In this document: positions 52,302 through 60,531 of the stretch, in pieces
How the letters are laid out: each line of letters opens with the position of its first letter
How positions within the stretch are numbered: position 1 is the stretch's first letter
From: DATJZG01 sp035499295
Lineage (GTDB): Bacteria > Myxococcota > Myxococcia > Myxococcales > Anaeromyxobacteraceae
Length of the DNA: 64,000 nucleotides
NCBI GenBank assembly: GCA_035499295.1
Contig: DATJZG010000156.1
Location: 1 to 64,000, forward strand
Reading direction: 5' to 3'
Made by a program: the position numbers and the translations under genes
Notes under the pieces: generated by a model
Seen by the model: only the letters and a program-made list of their open reading frames with translations
Told to the model about the DNA's origin: nothing
Database searches by the model: none

Positions 52302-54878
52302 CTACGGCTGCACGGTGACGTCGATCACCAGGGCAGGGGTCTGCTGGATGTTCGCGATCGTCGGCTCGATGAACACCTCGTCCGAGCCCGCCTTGCTGGC
52401 GGTGACGGAAACCTTGCCTGAGGCCCCGTTGTTGAAGTTCGTCACGGTCGGGACGACGTAGCAGGGCGCGGTCGGGCAGACGCTCTCGCAGACGGTGGGG
52501 GTCTGTCCGGGCGGCTTGTCGCAGAACTGCTTCGTGAAGGTCATCGCCAGGTTGTCGACGGTGGTGGGCAGGAGCACGAACGTCGAGGTGACGTCCTGAA
52601 GCGCCGAGACCGTGGCGTACGTCGCGGTGGGGGCGACCGGGTTCAGGTTCTGGTCGCGGAAGACGAAGACGGCGGTCTCCGTTTGGGGAGCGGAGCTGGT
52701 GGTGGAGGAGGGAGACGCCAGCACCATGCTGGAAGGATTGACCCACGAGATCGGTCCGCCGAAGGGCGTGCCCGTGCTGAAGGGCAGCGTCCCCGCGGGC
52801 GCGACGATGTTGTCGAACGACGCCAAGCCCGTGTAGAGCACCCGCGTCTCCGCCCAGATGGTGGTGTCCGAGTCCCAAACGCCGTTCGGGCCGTCGTAGA
52901 CCCCGTTGCCGTTCAGGTCGACGAAGTACTCTCCCGGATCGTAGACGCCGTTGTCGTTGGCGTCGACGAAGGGCTCGCCCTGGTCGATGAACGGCTCCCC
53001 CGGATCCCAGACGCCGTTCCCGTTGAGGTCGACGAAGCCCTCCTCGCCCTTGGCGAGAACGATGATGCTGACGAGGCCGTCGCGCGGGTTGTGATACCGG
53101 GTTCCGCACTTGTCGGTGATCTCGGCCCAGGGCTCGCCGGCGACGGGGTAGACGTCCTGGGGCAAGATGTAGCCGGTGACTGCGATGGTGTCGCTCGCGA
53201 AGCCCAGGTTGGCCGTCTGATCGCCGCCCTTCGTCGGATCGTACTGGGCGGTCAGGGCCGGGGGTCCGGCGGAGCCCGCCTCGCTGGCGAACGTCGCGAG
53301 CAGGGACCTGCCGAGCACGTTGTTGAACCGGTCGGCGAAGTAGGCGGTACACGTGATCGGCTGCTGGTCCCCACCGTAGTAGGTCTTCAAGCAGTCCTGG
53401 TAGGTGAGGGCCGGGAGGTTCAAGGGAGAGCACTGCACCGAGATGTACGCCCCGCTCGCCTTGGCGCCCACGATGGCGATGTTCTGGATGGTGAAGCTCC
53501 TCGTCACCCCGCCGGCGCTGGCGGTGACGGCGATGCTCACCAGGCCCGCGGCCGTGCCGGAGTAGAGGTTCACGTAGGCGAGTCCGGTGGTGTCCGGCGA
53601 GCCGGCCGGCGAGGTCGTCTGCCCGAGGTAGCGCAGGCAGCCCGACGACTGCAGGCAGTTCCCAGGGACGTCGTCCGTCCACGGGGTCGAGATGGTGGAC
53701 CCGCCGAGCTGCTGGTGCTCGAAGGTCACCGTGAGGCCGTCCGGATAGGGCTGCTGGGCGGTGTCGAGGAGCGAGACGCTGATCTGGTTCTGCTCGAACC
53801 ACCCCGAGTACTTCACCCCCATCACCGGGTTCTGGACGTTCCCCACCTGGATGGAACCGAGCGCCGGCATGGTCACCGTGACCGGAAGGTTGACTTGCGG
53901 GATCGAGGTGATGGCCGCGGTGATGGTGGCGACTGCCGGGGCGGCGCTCGCCTGGAAGGTGGCGGTGGCGGTGCCGTCGCTGCCGGTGGCCACCACGGCA
54001 GTGCTGGCCGTTCCAGAGCCGACGACGAAGGCGCCGGCGGTGGTGGTGAAGGTGACGCTCATGTTGGCGGAGGGCGCGCCCCCGCTCAGGACCTTGGCGG
54101 TGACCGCGGTGGTGGCCGTGCCGTTGGCGGGGAGGCGGGAGCGGGCCGAGGTGACGGCGAGGCTGATGCCCGACGAGACGTCGGTGCAGATCCCGGACTG
54201 GCACAGGAAGGTGGGCGAGCCCGCCTTGCAGTTCTGCCCGGCGCAGGTCGGGTCTTGGCAGTCGATGAGGCCGTCGCAGTTGTCGTCGATCCCGTTGTTG
54301 CAGATCTCGGTCTTGCTCGTCGGGGTGCAGACCGGGAGCACGCACACCAGGTTCTGGCAGGTGCCGGCCGTCCCGTTCGAAACGCAGGCCTTCTGATCGC
54401 AATCGGGGTCGGCGCAGTCGATGCGGCCGTCCTTGTTGTTGTCGATGCCGTCGTTGCAGATCGTCTCGAAGCCGATGAAGTTCAGGGTGAGGGTCCCGTA
54501 AGCGCCGTTGCCGTCGACCGCCGTCACCACCACTGGTCCGGTGCAGGTGCTGTCCGTCCGCGAGTCACAGACCGTGAGGTCGAAGGTGGCGCTGGTGGAA
54601 GACGTCGACTGGGCGACCTGGGTGCCGGAGAAGCTGCCGTGTCGCGTCTCGACCTGGATGGGCGCCTTGGTGGCGCCGGTCACCAGGATCGACACCACGT
54701 TGGAGCCGTTCGCCTTCACGCCGTTCAGGACGGTCGGTACCGCCCCGGACACCGGCGTGGCGATGAGCGTCAGCGGGTTTGCCGATCCGTTGCCGCTCGT
54801 CGAGCTGCTGCTCGAGCCTCCACAGGCCGCGAGAGCGCACGCCGCGAGGGCGAAGGGGAGTAGGGACCTTCCGTGCAT
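52302..54878 (-). CDS. large MopE-like, Cys/Asp-rich lipoprotein with Ig-like domains
   Basis: The 858-residue product has a lipobox (LAACALAACGG, Cys19) and a Ser-rich linker. A first Ig-like domain is followed by two Cys/Asp-rich units (DGIDNNKDGRIDCADPDC and NGIDDNCDGLIDCQDPTC, residues ~155-225) like those of MopE and other myxobacterial surface proteins. Invasin/Big_1-type Ig domains follow (~255-340 onward). Near residue 620 there are four Asp/Asn-rich calcium-loop repeats, for example VDLNGNGVWDPGEPF and VDANDNGVYDPGEYF. A cell-surface protein stabilised by calcium and disulfides is likely. It is monocistronic, with ATG 54878. Confidence 0.85.
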   Translation of the reverse strand: MHGRSLLPFALAACALAACGGSSSSSTSGNGSANPLTLIATPVSGAVPTVLNGVKANGSNVVSILVTGATKAPIQVETRHGSFSGTQVAQSTSSTSATFDLTVCDSRTDSTCTGPVVVTAVDGNGAYGTLTLNFIGFETICNDGIDNNKDGRIDCADPDCDQKACVSNGTAGTCQNLVCVLPVCTPTSKTEICNNGIDDNCDGLIDCQDPTCAGQNCKAGSPTFLCQSGICTDVSSGISLAVTSARSRLPANGTATTAVTAKVLSGGAPSANMSVTFTTTAGAFVVGSGTASTAVVATGSDGTATATFQASAAPAVATITAAITSIPQVNLPVTVTMPALGSIQVGNVQNPVMGVKYSGWFEQNQISVSLLDTAQQPYPDGLTVTFEHQQLGGSTISTPWTDDVPGNCLQSSGCLRYLGQTTSPAGSPDTTGLAYVNLYSGTAAGLVSIAVTASAGGVTRSFTIQNIAIVGAKASGAYISVQCSPLNLPALTYQDCLKTYYGGDQQPITCTAYFADRFNNVLGRSLLATFASEAGSAGPPALTAQYDPTKGGDQTANLGFASDTIAVTGYILPQDVYPVAGEPWAEITDKCGTRYHNPRDGLVSIIVLAKGEEGFVDLNGNGVWDPGEPFIDQGEPFVDANDNGVYDPGEYFVDLNGNGVYDGPNGVWDSDTTIWAETRVLYTGLASFDNIVAPAGTLPFSTGTPFGGPISWVNPSSMVLASPSSTTSSAPQTETAVFVFRDQNLNPVAPTATYATVSALQDVTSTFVLLPTTVDNLAMTFTKQFCDKPPGQTPTVCESVCPTAPCYVVPTVTNFNNGASGKVSVTASKAGSDEVFIEPTIANIQQTPALVIDVTVQP

Positions 54879-55048
54879 TTGGACACCTCGGCGAAGGGAA
54901 ATCCCTTCCCCTTCGTGCACCGGCCAAGCCAGCCCTGGAATGGGCACTGGGGCCAAAGAATTCGCCGATTGGAGCGCGTCGACCCGGGTGCAGTGTAACC
55001 CGGGTCTCGATAGACCGGGTGCAAATAGAGGCGCCCGGGCGTCGCGGG

Positions 55049-55228
55049 CTCGAGATCCCGCATCGCCTCGGTTGCCTTGTCGGAGACGTGGACCTCGGTG
55101 AGGTCACCGGCCCTGAGGAATCGAGCGAGCTTCACCGCATCGCGCCGATCCGTCTTCACCCGGTCGCCCGCCTTCATGGGCACGAGCGATGGCGCCATCA
55201 CGATGCAATCGATGCCTCGTTCCATGGG
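55049..55228 (-). pseudogene. IS110-family transposase fragment
   Basis: About 60 codons match the N-terminal DEDD-region style of IS110 transposases: GIDCIVMAPSLVPMKAGDRV, KTDRRDAVKLARFL and DLTEVHVSDKATEAMRDLE. Both the start and the larger C-terminal part are missing, and the flanking frames are not transposase-like. This is a decayed remnant of an insertion sequence. It sits in the 720-bp gap between the MopE-like lipoprotein gene and bacterioferritin. Confidence 0.8.
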
Positions 55229-55598
55229 CGTCTCCTTTCGGTTGGGACCTCGCAATTCCAACCGTGCCACTTCGTGGCAGAGGGAGACGCCCCTCACCCA
55301 TCAGGTCCTCTCGGTCCTCGGTCCTGGAGTTTCGCCGCCACCTTTCCATGATGCCTGTCTAGTCTAGGACCGTAGGTGACGTCCCCTCGTCCCTGCTCTC
55401 GTTCGACGGCGGGAGGACCGCCGGCGCGACGCGCCCCGCCCCGGCGCCAGGCGCTTCCGGTGATGGACCGCGGCCTGACGCTCGGAGAGGACCGACGCTC
55501 GGGGCCGGCGCCGACAGCGGCTCCGGGGCGAAACTCCCCTTGCGCCGCGGCGATGATGCTCCTAACCATCGGGGGATCTCTCGGGGAAAGGAAAGCCC

Positions 55599-56075
55599 AT
55601 GAAAGGCAGCGCGAAGGTGATCGACTTGTTGAACACGGTGCTCACCAACGAGCTCACTGCCGTGAACCAGTACTTCCTCCACGCGCGCATGTGCGAGAAC
55701 TGGGGGTACGAGCGCCTGTGGCACAAGGTCCGGGCCGAGTCCATCGACGAGATGAAGCACGCCGACGAGGTCATCGAGCGCATCCTCTACTTGGAGGGGC
55801 TCCCGAACCTCCAGCGCCTCGGAAAGATCTGCGTGGGCGAGAGCGTCGAGGAGCAGCTGAAGCTCGACTTGGAGCTGGAGAAGGTGGCGATCCCCGTGCT
55901 CAACGACGGCATCAAGCTCTGCCGGGCGGAGAACGACAACGGGACCGCGGAGCTGCTCGAGGACATGCTGGTCGAGGAGGAGGAACACGCCAACTGGCTC
56001 GAGGCCCAGCTCACGCTCATCGCGCAGACCGGCCTCGAGAACTACCTGGCGGAGCAGATCAAGAAGGACGAGTGA
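55599..56075 (+). CDS. bfr: bacterioferritin
   Basis: Bacterioferritin is a 24-mer cage that oxidises and stores iron and binds heme between subunits. The 158-residue product has the ferroxidase ligands in NELTAVNQYFLHAR, ESIDEMKHADEVIERIL and VEEEEHANWLEAQL. The heme-ligand Met is in DEMKHAD. The length is typical. ATG 55599 follows GGGGAAAGGAAAG. No bacterioferritin-associated ferredoxin (bfd) is adjacent. Confidence 0.96.
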   Translation: MKGSAKVIDLLNTVLTNELTAVNQYFLHARMCENWGYERLWHKVRAESIDEMKHADEVIERILYLEGLPNLQRLGKICVGESVEEQLKLDLELEKVAIPVLNDGIKLCRAENDNGTAELLEDMLVEEEEHANWLEAQLTLIAQTGLENYLAEQIKKDE

Positions 56076-56090
56076 CCCGACCGCCAGGCC

Positions 56091-56109
56091 CCGGCGGGAG
56101 CCCCGCCGG
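56091..56109. terminator. GC hairpin between convergent bfr and GH44 genes
   Basis: CCGGCGGG (56091-56098) pairs perfectly with CCCGCCGG (56102-56109) around a 3-nt loop, in the 42-bp gap between the convergent stops at 56075 and 56118. There is no T-run, so it is a candidate bidirectional terminator. Confidence 0.45.
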
Positions 56110-56117
56110 CACCGGGG

Positions 56118-58241
56118 TCAGGGGGTGAGCTCGAGAGTGGTCACGCTCAGCGCCGGAAGCGTGAGCGTGATCTGGTTCCCGGCGACGGTGGCGTCCGGGA
56201 GTCGCTGCGGGGTGGCGACGCCGTTCTGGACCGGGGAGGCGGAGGTGAGCTGCCAGGAGCGCGCCTTGGTGAGCGCCTTGCCGTGGGTCACCTGTACGCT
56301 CACCGTGCGGGAGTTTAGGTCGAGCGAGGAGCCGTTCAGGGTGGGACGGTGGACAAGGACCACCACTACTCGGTCCGGGCTCGCCTGGTCGACGCTGGCG
56401 AAGGCGGACAGGTGCGCGATGTCGCTCGTACCGGCGGCCACGGAGGTGTCGCCGAAGGAGGTTCCGGCGCCGTCGTAGTTCCGGTAGCAGAGCCAGGCTC
56501 CGGCCCCCCAGGCGTTGTTGGACAGGAGCGGCCAGTAGGAGCCGGCGTACATGCCTTCCCGGCCGAAGATCCCGAGGGTGTCTGCCTGGGCGACGGCGCC
56601 GGAGATGTGGTCGCCGCCGCCGTGGTTGTACTCGCTCACCGAGAGCAGCGTGCCCGGGTAGTTGGCGGCGATCTTGCCGAGCATGCGCGGGATGAGCGCG
56701 ATCGCGGCGTTGTTGGTGGAATCCTGGGTGATCCAGCTCGTCTCCACGTAGGTCGGATCCCACAGCGATCGCGGAGCCTGGACGCGGGCGGCCACCACGC
56801 AGTCGCTGTTGTTATCGACCGTGACCCGCGTTCCGCAGCCGGTCGCCTCGCTGTAGAAGTGCAGGTCGAGGACGTCGAGCAGCCGGCGGCCCTGGGTCGC
56901 CGACGCCTGGCCCATCTGGGAGAGGTAGTAGTTGAGGAAGTCGCCGAGCTGCGCCGAGTCGGGCGCGCCCTGGAGGTTCACGTACCCGGCCCACCCGTAG
57001 CTCACCGGTCCGAAGACGAGGGCCGAGGGGACAGCGTCCTTGATGGCTCCCGAGGACGCGATCGACTGGGAGAGGAGCGCCGCGTAGGTGAGCTGCGCCC
57101 GCTGGATCTCGGCGTGGGTCGCCGACCAGAGGTCGGGTTCGTTGTCGAGCATGAGGTGCAAGGGGAGCGCGGCGCCCGACCAGTGGGTGGAGAGGAACCA
57201 GGCGAACTCGTCCTGGTAGACGTAAGCGTCCGTGGTGACGGGGGGGTTGCTGAAGGGCGCCCCCTTCTTCGCCACCGTCTGGAGGAAGTGGTCGGTGAGG
57301 GTGCTCGTCAGCGAGACCGGTCCGCTCGCGTCCTTCGCCACCCATCCCTGGATGGGAATGGTGACGCACAGGCCGAGGCCGTTCGCCTTGGCGTCGGCCA
57401 CCGAGGGCACCGCTGCATCGCCGGGGCCGTCGGAGGGGGAGCCCATGTAGGTGTCGTTCTCGTAGAGGTAGTCGCTCCCGGCGTTGGAGTAGTTGGTCTC
57501 CCAGTTGTAGGCGGTCCAGCGGTTTCCGCCCAGCCGGAGCCAGGTGGTTCCGGGCGGCGATTCGGCAGCGGTGGCGCCGTTGTACCCGTACACGAAGGGC
57601 GAGATGGCTCGCACGTTCGAGCCGGTGTCGACCGCGACCGTGACGTCGGCGCCCCCGCCGGCCGAGACCGTCACGGTGGTCGTTGCCGTCGTCGTGCCGT
57701 AGGCATTTCCCGCGCTGAGCGTGTAGGTGGTCGTCGAGCCCGGCGAGACGGACTTCGAGGTTCCCGCCACCGCGCCCACTCCCTGATCGATGGAGAGGGT
57801 GGTGGCGCCCGAGACCGTCCAGGAGAGCGTGCTCGAGCCCCCGGGAACGACCACGCTCGGCGACGAGGTGAAGGAGAGGATGGAAGGGACGGCGGCGACG
57901 GTGACGGTGGCCTTAGCGGTGGCGTTGCCGGCGCCGTTGCCGGCGGTGAGGGTGTAGGTGGTGGTCGTTGTCGGCGAGACGGACTTCGAGGTTCCGGTGA
58001 CGGTGCCGACGCCCGGGTCGATGGAGAGAGAGGTGGCGCCCGAGACCGCCCAGGAGAGCGTGCTGGCGCTGCCGGGCGCGACAGTCGTCGGCGAGGCGGT
58101 GAAGGACGATATCGCCGGCTTCTGCGAGCCCTCGCCGCCGTCCGGCGAGCCCCCGCCTCCTCCTCCGCCGGAGGCGATGCCTCCGCAAGCAGCGAGCGCC
58201 AGGGCCATTCCCATCGCCGTCAATTCCCGGGAGTTGCTCAT
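56118..58241 (-). CDS. glycoside hydrolase family 44 lipoprotein with duplicated Ig-like modules
   Basis: GH44 enzymes cut cellulose, xyloglucan or related beta-glucans. The 707-residue product has a lipobox (LAACGG, Cys19) and a Gly-rich linker. Two tandem ~77-residue Ig-like modules (~42-118 and ~119-195) follow, each with GTSKSVSP and TTYTL.AGN. The GH44 catalytic domain carries LRLGGNRWTAYNWETNYSNA, the acid/base Glu in DNEPDLWSATH (about residue 366) and the nucleophile Glu in SVSEYNHGG (about 536). A C-terminal beta-sandwich is present. Lipid anchoring suggests a surface enzyme. ATG 58241 has GGAGGG upstream. The two modules are also visible as DNA repeats near 57700-58100. Confidence 0.9.
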   Translation of the reverse strand: MSNSRELTAMGMALALAACGGIASGGGGGGGSPDGGEGSQKPAISSFTASPTTVAPGSASTLSWAVSGATSLSIDPGVGTVTGTSKSVSPTTTTTYTLTAGNGAGNATAKATVTVAAVPSILSFTSSPSVVVPGGSSTLSWTVSGATTLSIDQGVGAVAGTSKSVSPGSTTTYTLSAGNAYGTTTATTTVTVSAGGGADVTVAVDTGSNVRAISPFVYGYNGATAAESPPGTTWLRLGGNRWTAYNWETNYSNAGSDYLYENDTYMGSPSDGPGDAAVPSVADAKANGLGLCVTIPIQGWVAKDASGPVSLTSTLTDHFLQTVAKKGAPFSNPPVTTDAYVYQDEFAWFLSTHWSGAALPLHLMLDNEPDLWSATHAEIQRAQLTYAALLSQSIASSGAIKDAVPSALVFGPVSYGWAGYVNLQGAPDSAQLGDFLNYYLSQMGQASATQGRRLLDVLDLHFYSEATGCGTRVTVDNNSDCVVAARVQAPRSLWDPTYVETSWITQDSTNNAAIALIPRMLGKIAANYPGTLLSVSEYNHGGGDHISGAVAQADTLGIFGREGMYAGSYWPLLSNNAWGAGAWLCYRNYDGAGTSFGDTSVAAGTSDIAHLSAFASVDQASPDRVVVVLVHRPTLNGSSLDLNSRTVSVQVTHGKALTKARSWQLTSASPVQNGVATPQRLPDATVAGNQITLTLPALSVTTLELTP

Positions 58242-58512
58242 GGAAATACCCTCCGGCCAGGTGGGCTAGCCCACGGCCGATGTGCGTTTCAAGGTCCGGC
58301 TGTGGGCGACTCGCCGCATCGAGGGAGGGCGGAGGGATAGCGGAACGCGAGCGCGTCCCCAAGGGCCGGGGCCTCCCCCGCTCGGCGAGCGCTTTGGGGC
58401 TCGCTCGCTCGATGTGGCACGGGGTCGGACGTCGACCCACAGCGCGTCGCCGGATCGAGGGACGAAGCAGCTCCGAGAGTGAACCGGTGTCGGCCGTCCT
58501 CTCCGTGGGCGG

Positions 58513-58929
58513 TCAGCTCTTCACCGGCGGGGCGTCGGCGAGGGGATCCTCTCCAGCCGTCCAGCCCGGGAGAACGCGATCGGAGAGCTGGAAGTTCTCG
58601 CCGTCGTGCTCGGTGTAGACGACGTAGATGCTCGCCTTGGGCACGCCCCAGGTGCGCTCGAGCTCGCCCATGATGGCGAGCGCCAGCCGCCGCTTCTGAT
58701 CCGCCGTGCGTCCTTTCCGAATGTCGGCGTTGAGGAAGACGATGCCGCGCGCCGGGTCCTCGGCCCGACCGAAGGCCAGGTCCTCGCGCCCGTAGGACCG
58801 GAGCGTCACCCCGATGTGGTCGGTGCCGGTGTCCATGATCTCCGCGAAGTGGCGGATCACCTCGCCGGCGAAGCGCCTCTTCTCCTCCGCGGACGGGGTG
58901 AAATTCGTCTCGAATTGAAGGTGCGGCAT
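58513..58929 (-). CDS. MIF-like tautomerase superfamily protein
   Basis: The 138-residue product begins Met-Pro (MPHLQFETNFTPSAEEKRRF), so removal of Met would expose the N-terminal Pro that serves as the catalytic base in this superfamily. The repeated beta-alpha-beta halves are visible (HIGVTLRSYGREDLAFG and ASIYVVYTEHDGENFQL), like MIF or 5-carboxymethyl-2-hydroxymuconate isomerase. ATG 58929 was chosen for Pro1 and for GGGGAGGCGACG upstream. The C-terminal ~20 residues are an extra tail. The substrate is unknown. Confidence 0.8.
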   Translation of the reverse strand: MPHLQFETNFTPSAEEKRRFAGEVIRHFAEIMDTGTDHIGVTLRSYGREDLAFGRAEDPARGIVFLNADIRKGRTADQKRRLALAIMGELERTWGVPKASIYVVYTEHDGENFQLSDRVLPGWTAGEDPLADAPPVKS

Positions 58930-59378
58930 CGTCGCCTCCCCGGCTTGGCTCCCCGCGCAGGATTCTAGCAACGCGCTGAACGCGTTTCACGGAGCGCTGC
59001 CCGAGACGGGCGGCGCGTCGCCAGCGAAGCACCGTCGTCGACGGGAGCTCGGCTGGCGCCCCGCTTCGCTCGAGCCGGCGCGGGACGGACCTCCTCGGCG
59101 GAAGGCGTGCGCGGGCGACGTGGAACGACAACGGGCGGGAAACCGGATCTTCTCCGGCGACCCGCACGCGTCTCCGACCCGCCGACGCCGGCAGCCCTTC
59201 CTCGTCCGCCATGGCCGTCGAACTCCGGCCTCCGCAATCGCCTCACACCCCAGAGGGGTCTGCCTCCCCCGGCCGCGCTTTGGCACTGCAGCTGGGTTCG
59301 CTGGGACGGTATGCTCGCGAGGCTTTGATCTCCCCGTAGGCCTGAGAGCGAACGCCGCCGGTTCCTAGGAGGTTCCCG
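58930..59378. other. 449-bp intergenic region, no gene seen
   Basis: The gap lies between the divergent tautomerase and outer-membrane protein genes. Short Arg-rich frames here are not convincing. Its right end carries the strong ribosome site TAGGAGG before the ATG at 59379. No promoter is clear. Confidence 0.5.
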
Positions 59379-60383
59379 ATGAAAGCTTCCGTGCTCGTCG
59401 CCGCCGCTTGCCTGTGGGCGCTTCCGACCCTTGGTGAGGACATAGCCGCCACCGCAGAAGCCCCGAAGCCGGCCCCGTGCCCGGAGGAGCCCAGTCACCG
59501 CGAGCTCGCCGGCCACCTCTTCCTCACCTCGCACCTCACCACCGATCCATTCTCGTACACCGCCTTCGGGGCGAACTTCGGGCTCGGGGCCGGTCAGGCT
59601 CAAGGGCCCACGGGGGAGTTCAGCAACACTCCGCCCTACTTCACCAAGACTGGAACCAAGTGGTACGGCTACAGCGGCCTCGTGCATCAGTTCCTGCTCG
59701 ACGTGCGGATCCTCGAATACCTGTCGGTGCACCTCGACACGAACGCCCAGGCCTACCTCGGCACTGGCCGCGACTCGATCATCGTCGTGGGCACGAGCGT
59801 CGGCTTGGCCGCAACCCTGGGCGTGAAGGGGAGCCTCCCCATCGGAGAGCACGTGCGCCTCTCCCTCGGCCTCGACGGCCGCTACGGGCCCGCTTACACG
59901 GTGCTCCTCCTGAACGGGATCCAGGACGCCATCAATAGCTGCAAGGCGGGAGGACCCTGCAACGTCGATCCTGGCCAGTTCCTGCAGGAGTCGGACACCA
60001 TCACCTGGGTGGGCACGCTCAGCGCTGCATGGGCGCCTTGGCCGTTCCTCGGCCTCGTGGGGGACGTGAGCTACCTGAACCCCAGAAAGACGGGCACGGC
60101 GTCCTACTCGAACAACGGGTTCGACTTCGCGGCCAGCGTCGAGTTCGACGCCATGCCTCTCCTCCACTGGCTCCCGCTGGGGGTGAACGGCGGCTACGCC
60201 ATTTTGACCCCAGTCGGGGCGAATGGGGTTGCGACCGAGACGGACTACGAGTTCGGGATCTACTACACGGGGAAGAGGGACCTCGCCCTCGGCATCGAGA
60301 TCGACTGGCAAAATGGACGGCTCAACAACGCGCAGGTCCAGACGTCTACCCTCGCGTGGGTAAACTTCAAGTACTACTGGTAG
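59379..60383 (+). CDS. predicted outer-membrane beta-barrel protein
   Basis: The 334-residue product has a cleavable signal (MKASVLVAAACLWALPTLGE) and alternating polar/hydrophobic strands throughout the mature part. The C-terminus ends in an aromatic residue (WVNFKYYW), the hallmark recognised by the BAM complex. One Cys pair (NSCKAGGPCNVDP) sits in a predicted loop. No named porin family is recognised. It may be a transporter or structural barrel. A strong TAGGAGG lies 8 nt before the ATG. Confidence 0.75.
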   Translation: MKASVLVAAACLWALPTLGEDIAATAEAPKPAPCPEEPSHRELAGHLFLTSHLTTDPFSYTAFGANFGLGAGQAQGPTGEFSNTPPYFTKTGTKWYGYSGLVHQFLLDVRILEYLSVHLDTNAQAYLGTGRDSIIVVGTSVGLAATLGVKGSLPIGEHVRLSLGLDGRYGPAYTVLLLNGIQDAINSCKAGGPCNVDPGQFLQESDTITWVGTLSAAWAPWPFLGLVGDVSYLNPRKTGTASYSNNGFDFAASVEFDAMPLLHWLPLGVNGGYAILTPVGANGVATETDYEFGIYYTGKRDLALGIEIDWQNGRLNNAQVQTSTLAWVNFKYYW

Positions 60384-60531
60384 CCGGGCGCCGCTCCAAA
60401 GCCTGCCTCCTCTGCGGGCGCCCGTCGCCGGCGAGACCGCGGCCCGACGGGTTCCAGGTGAACCGGTGTTCCCCGGTCTGAGGGAAAGTTTCCGGCCCTG
60501 TCGCCGCTAGGCGTACGCAGGGGGAAGAGAC

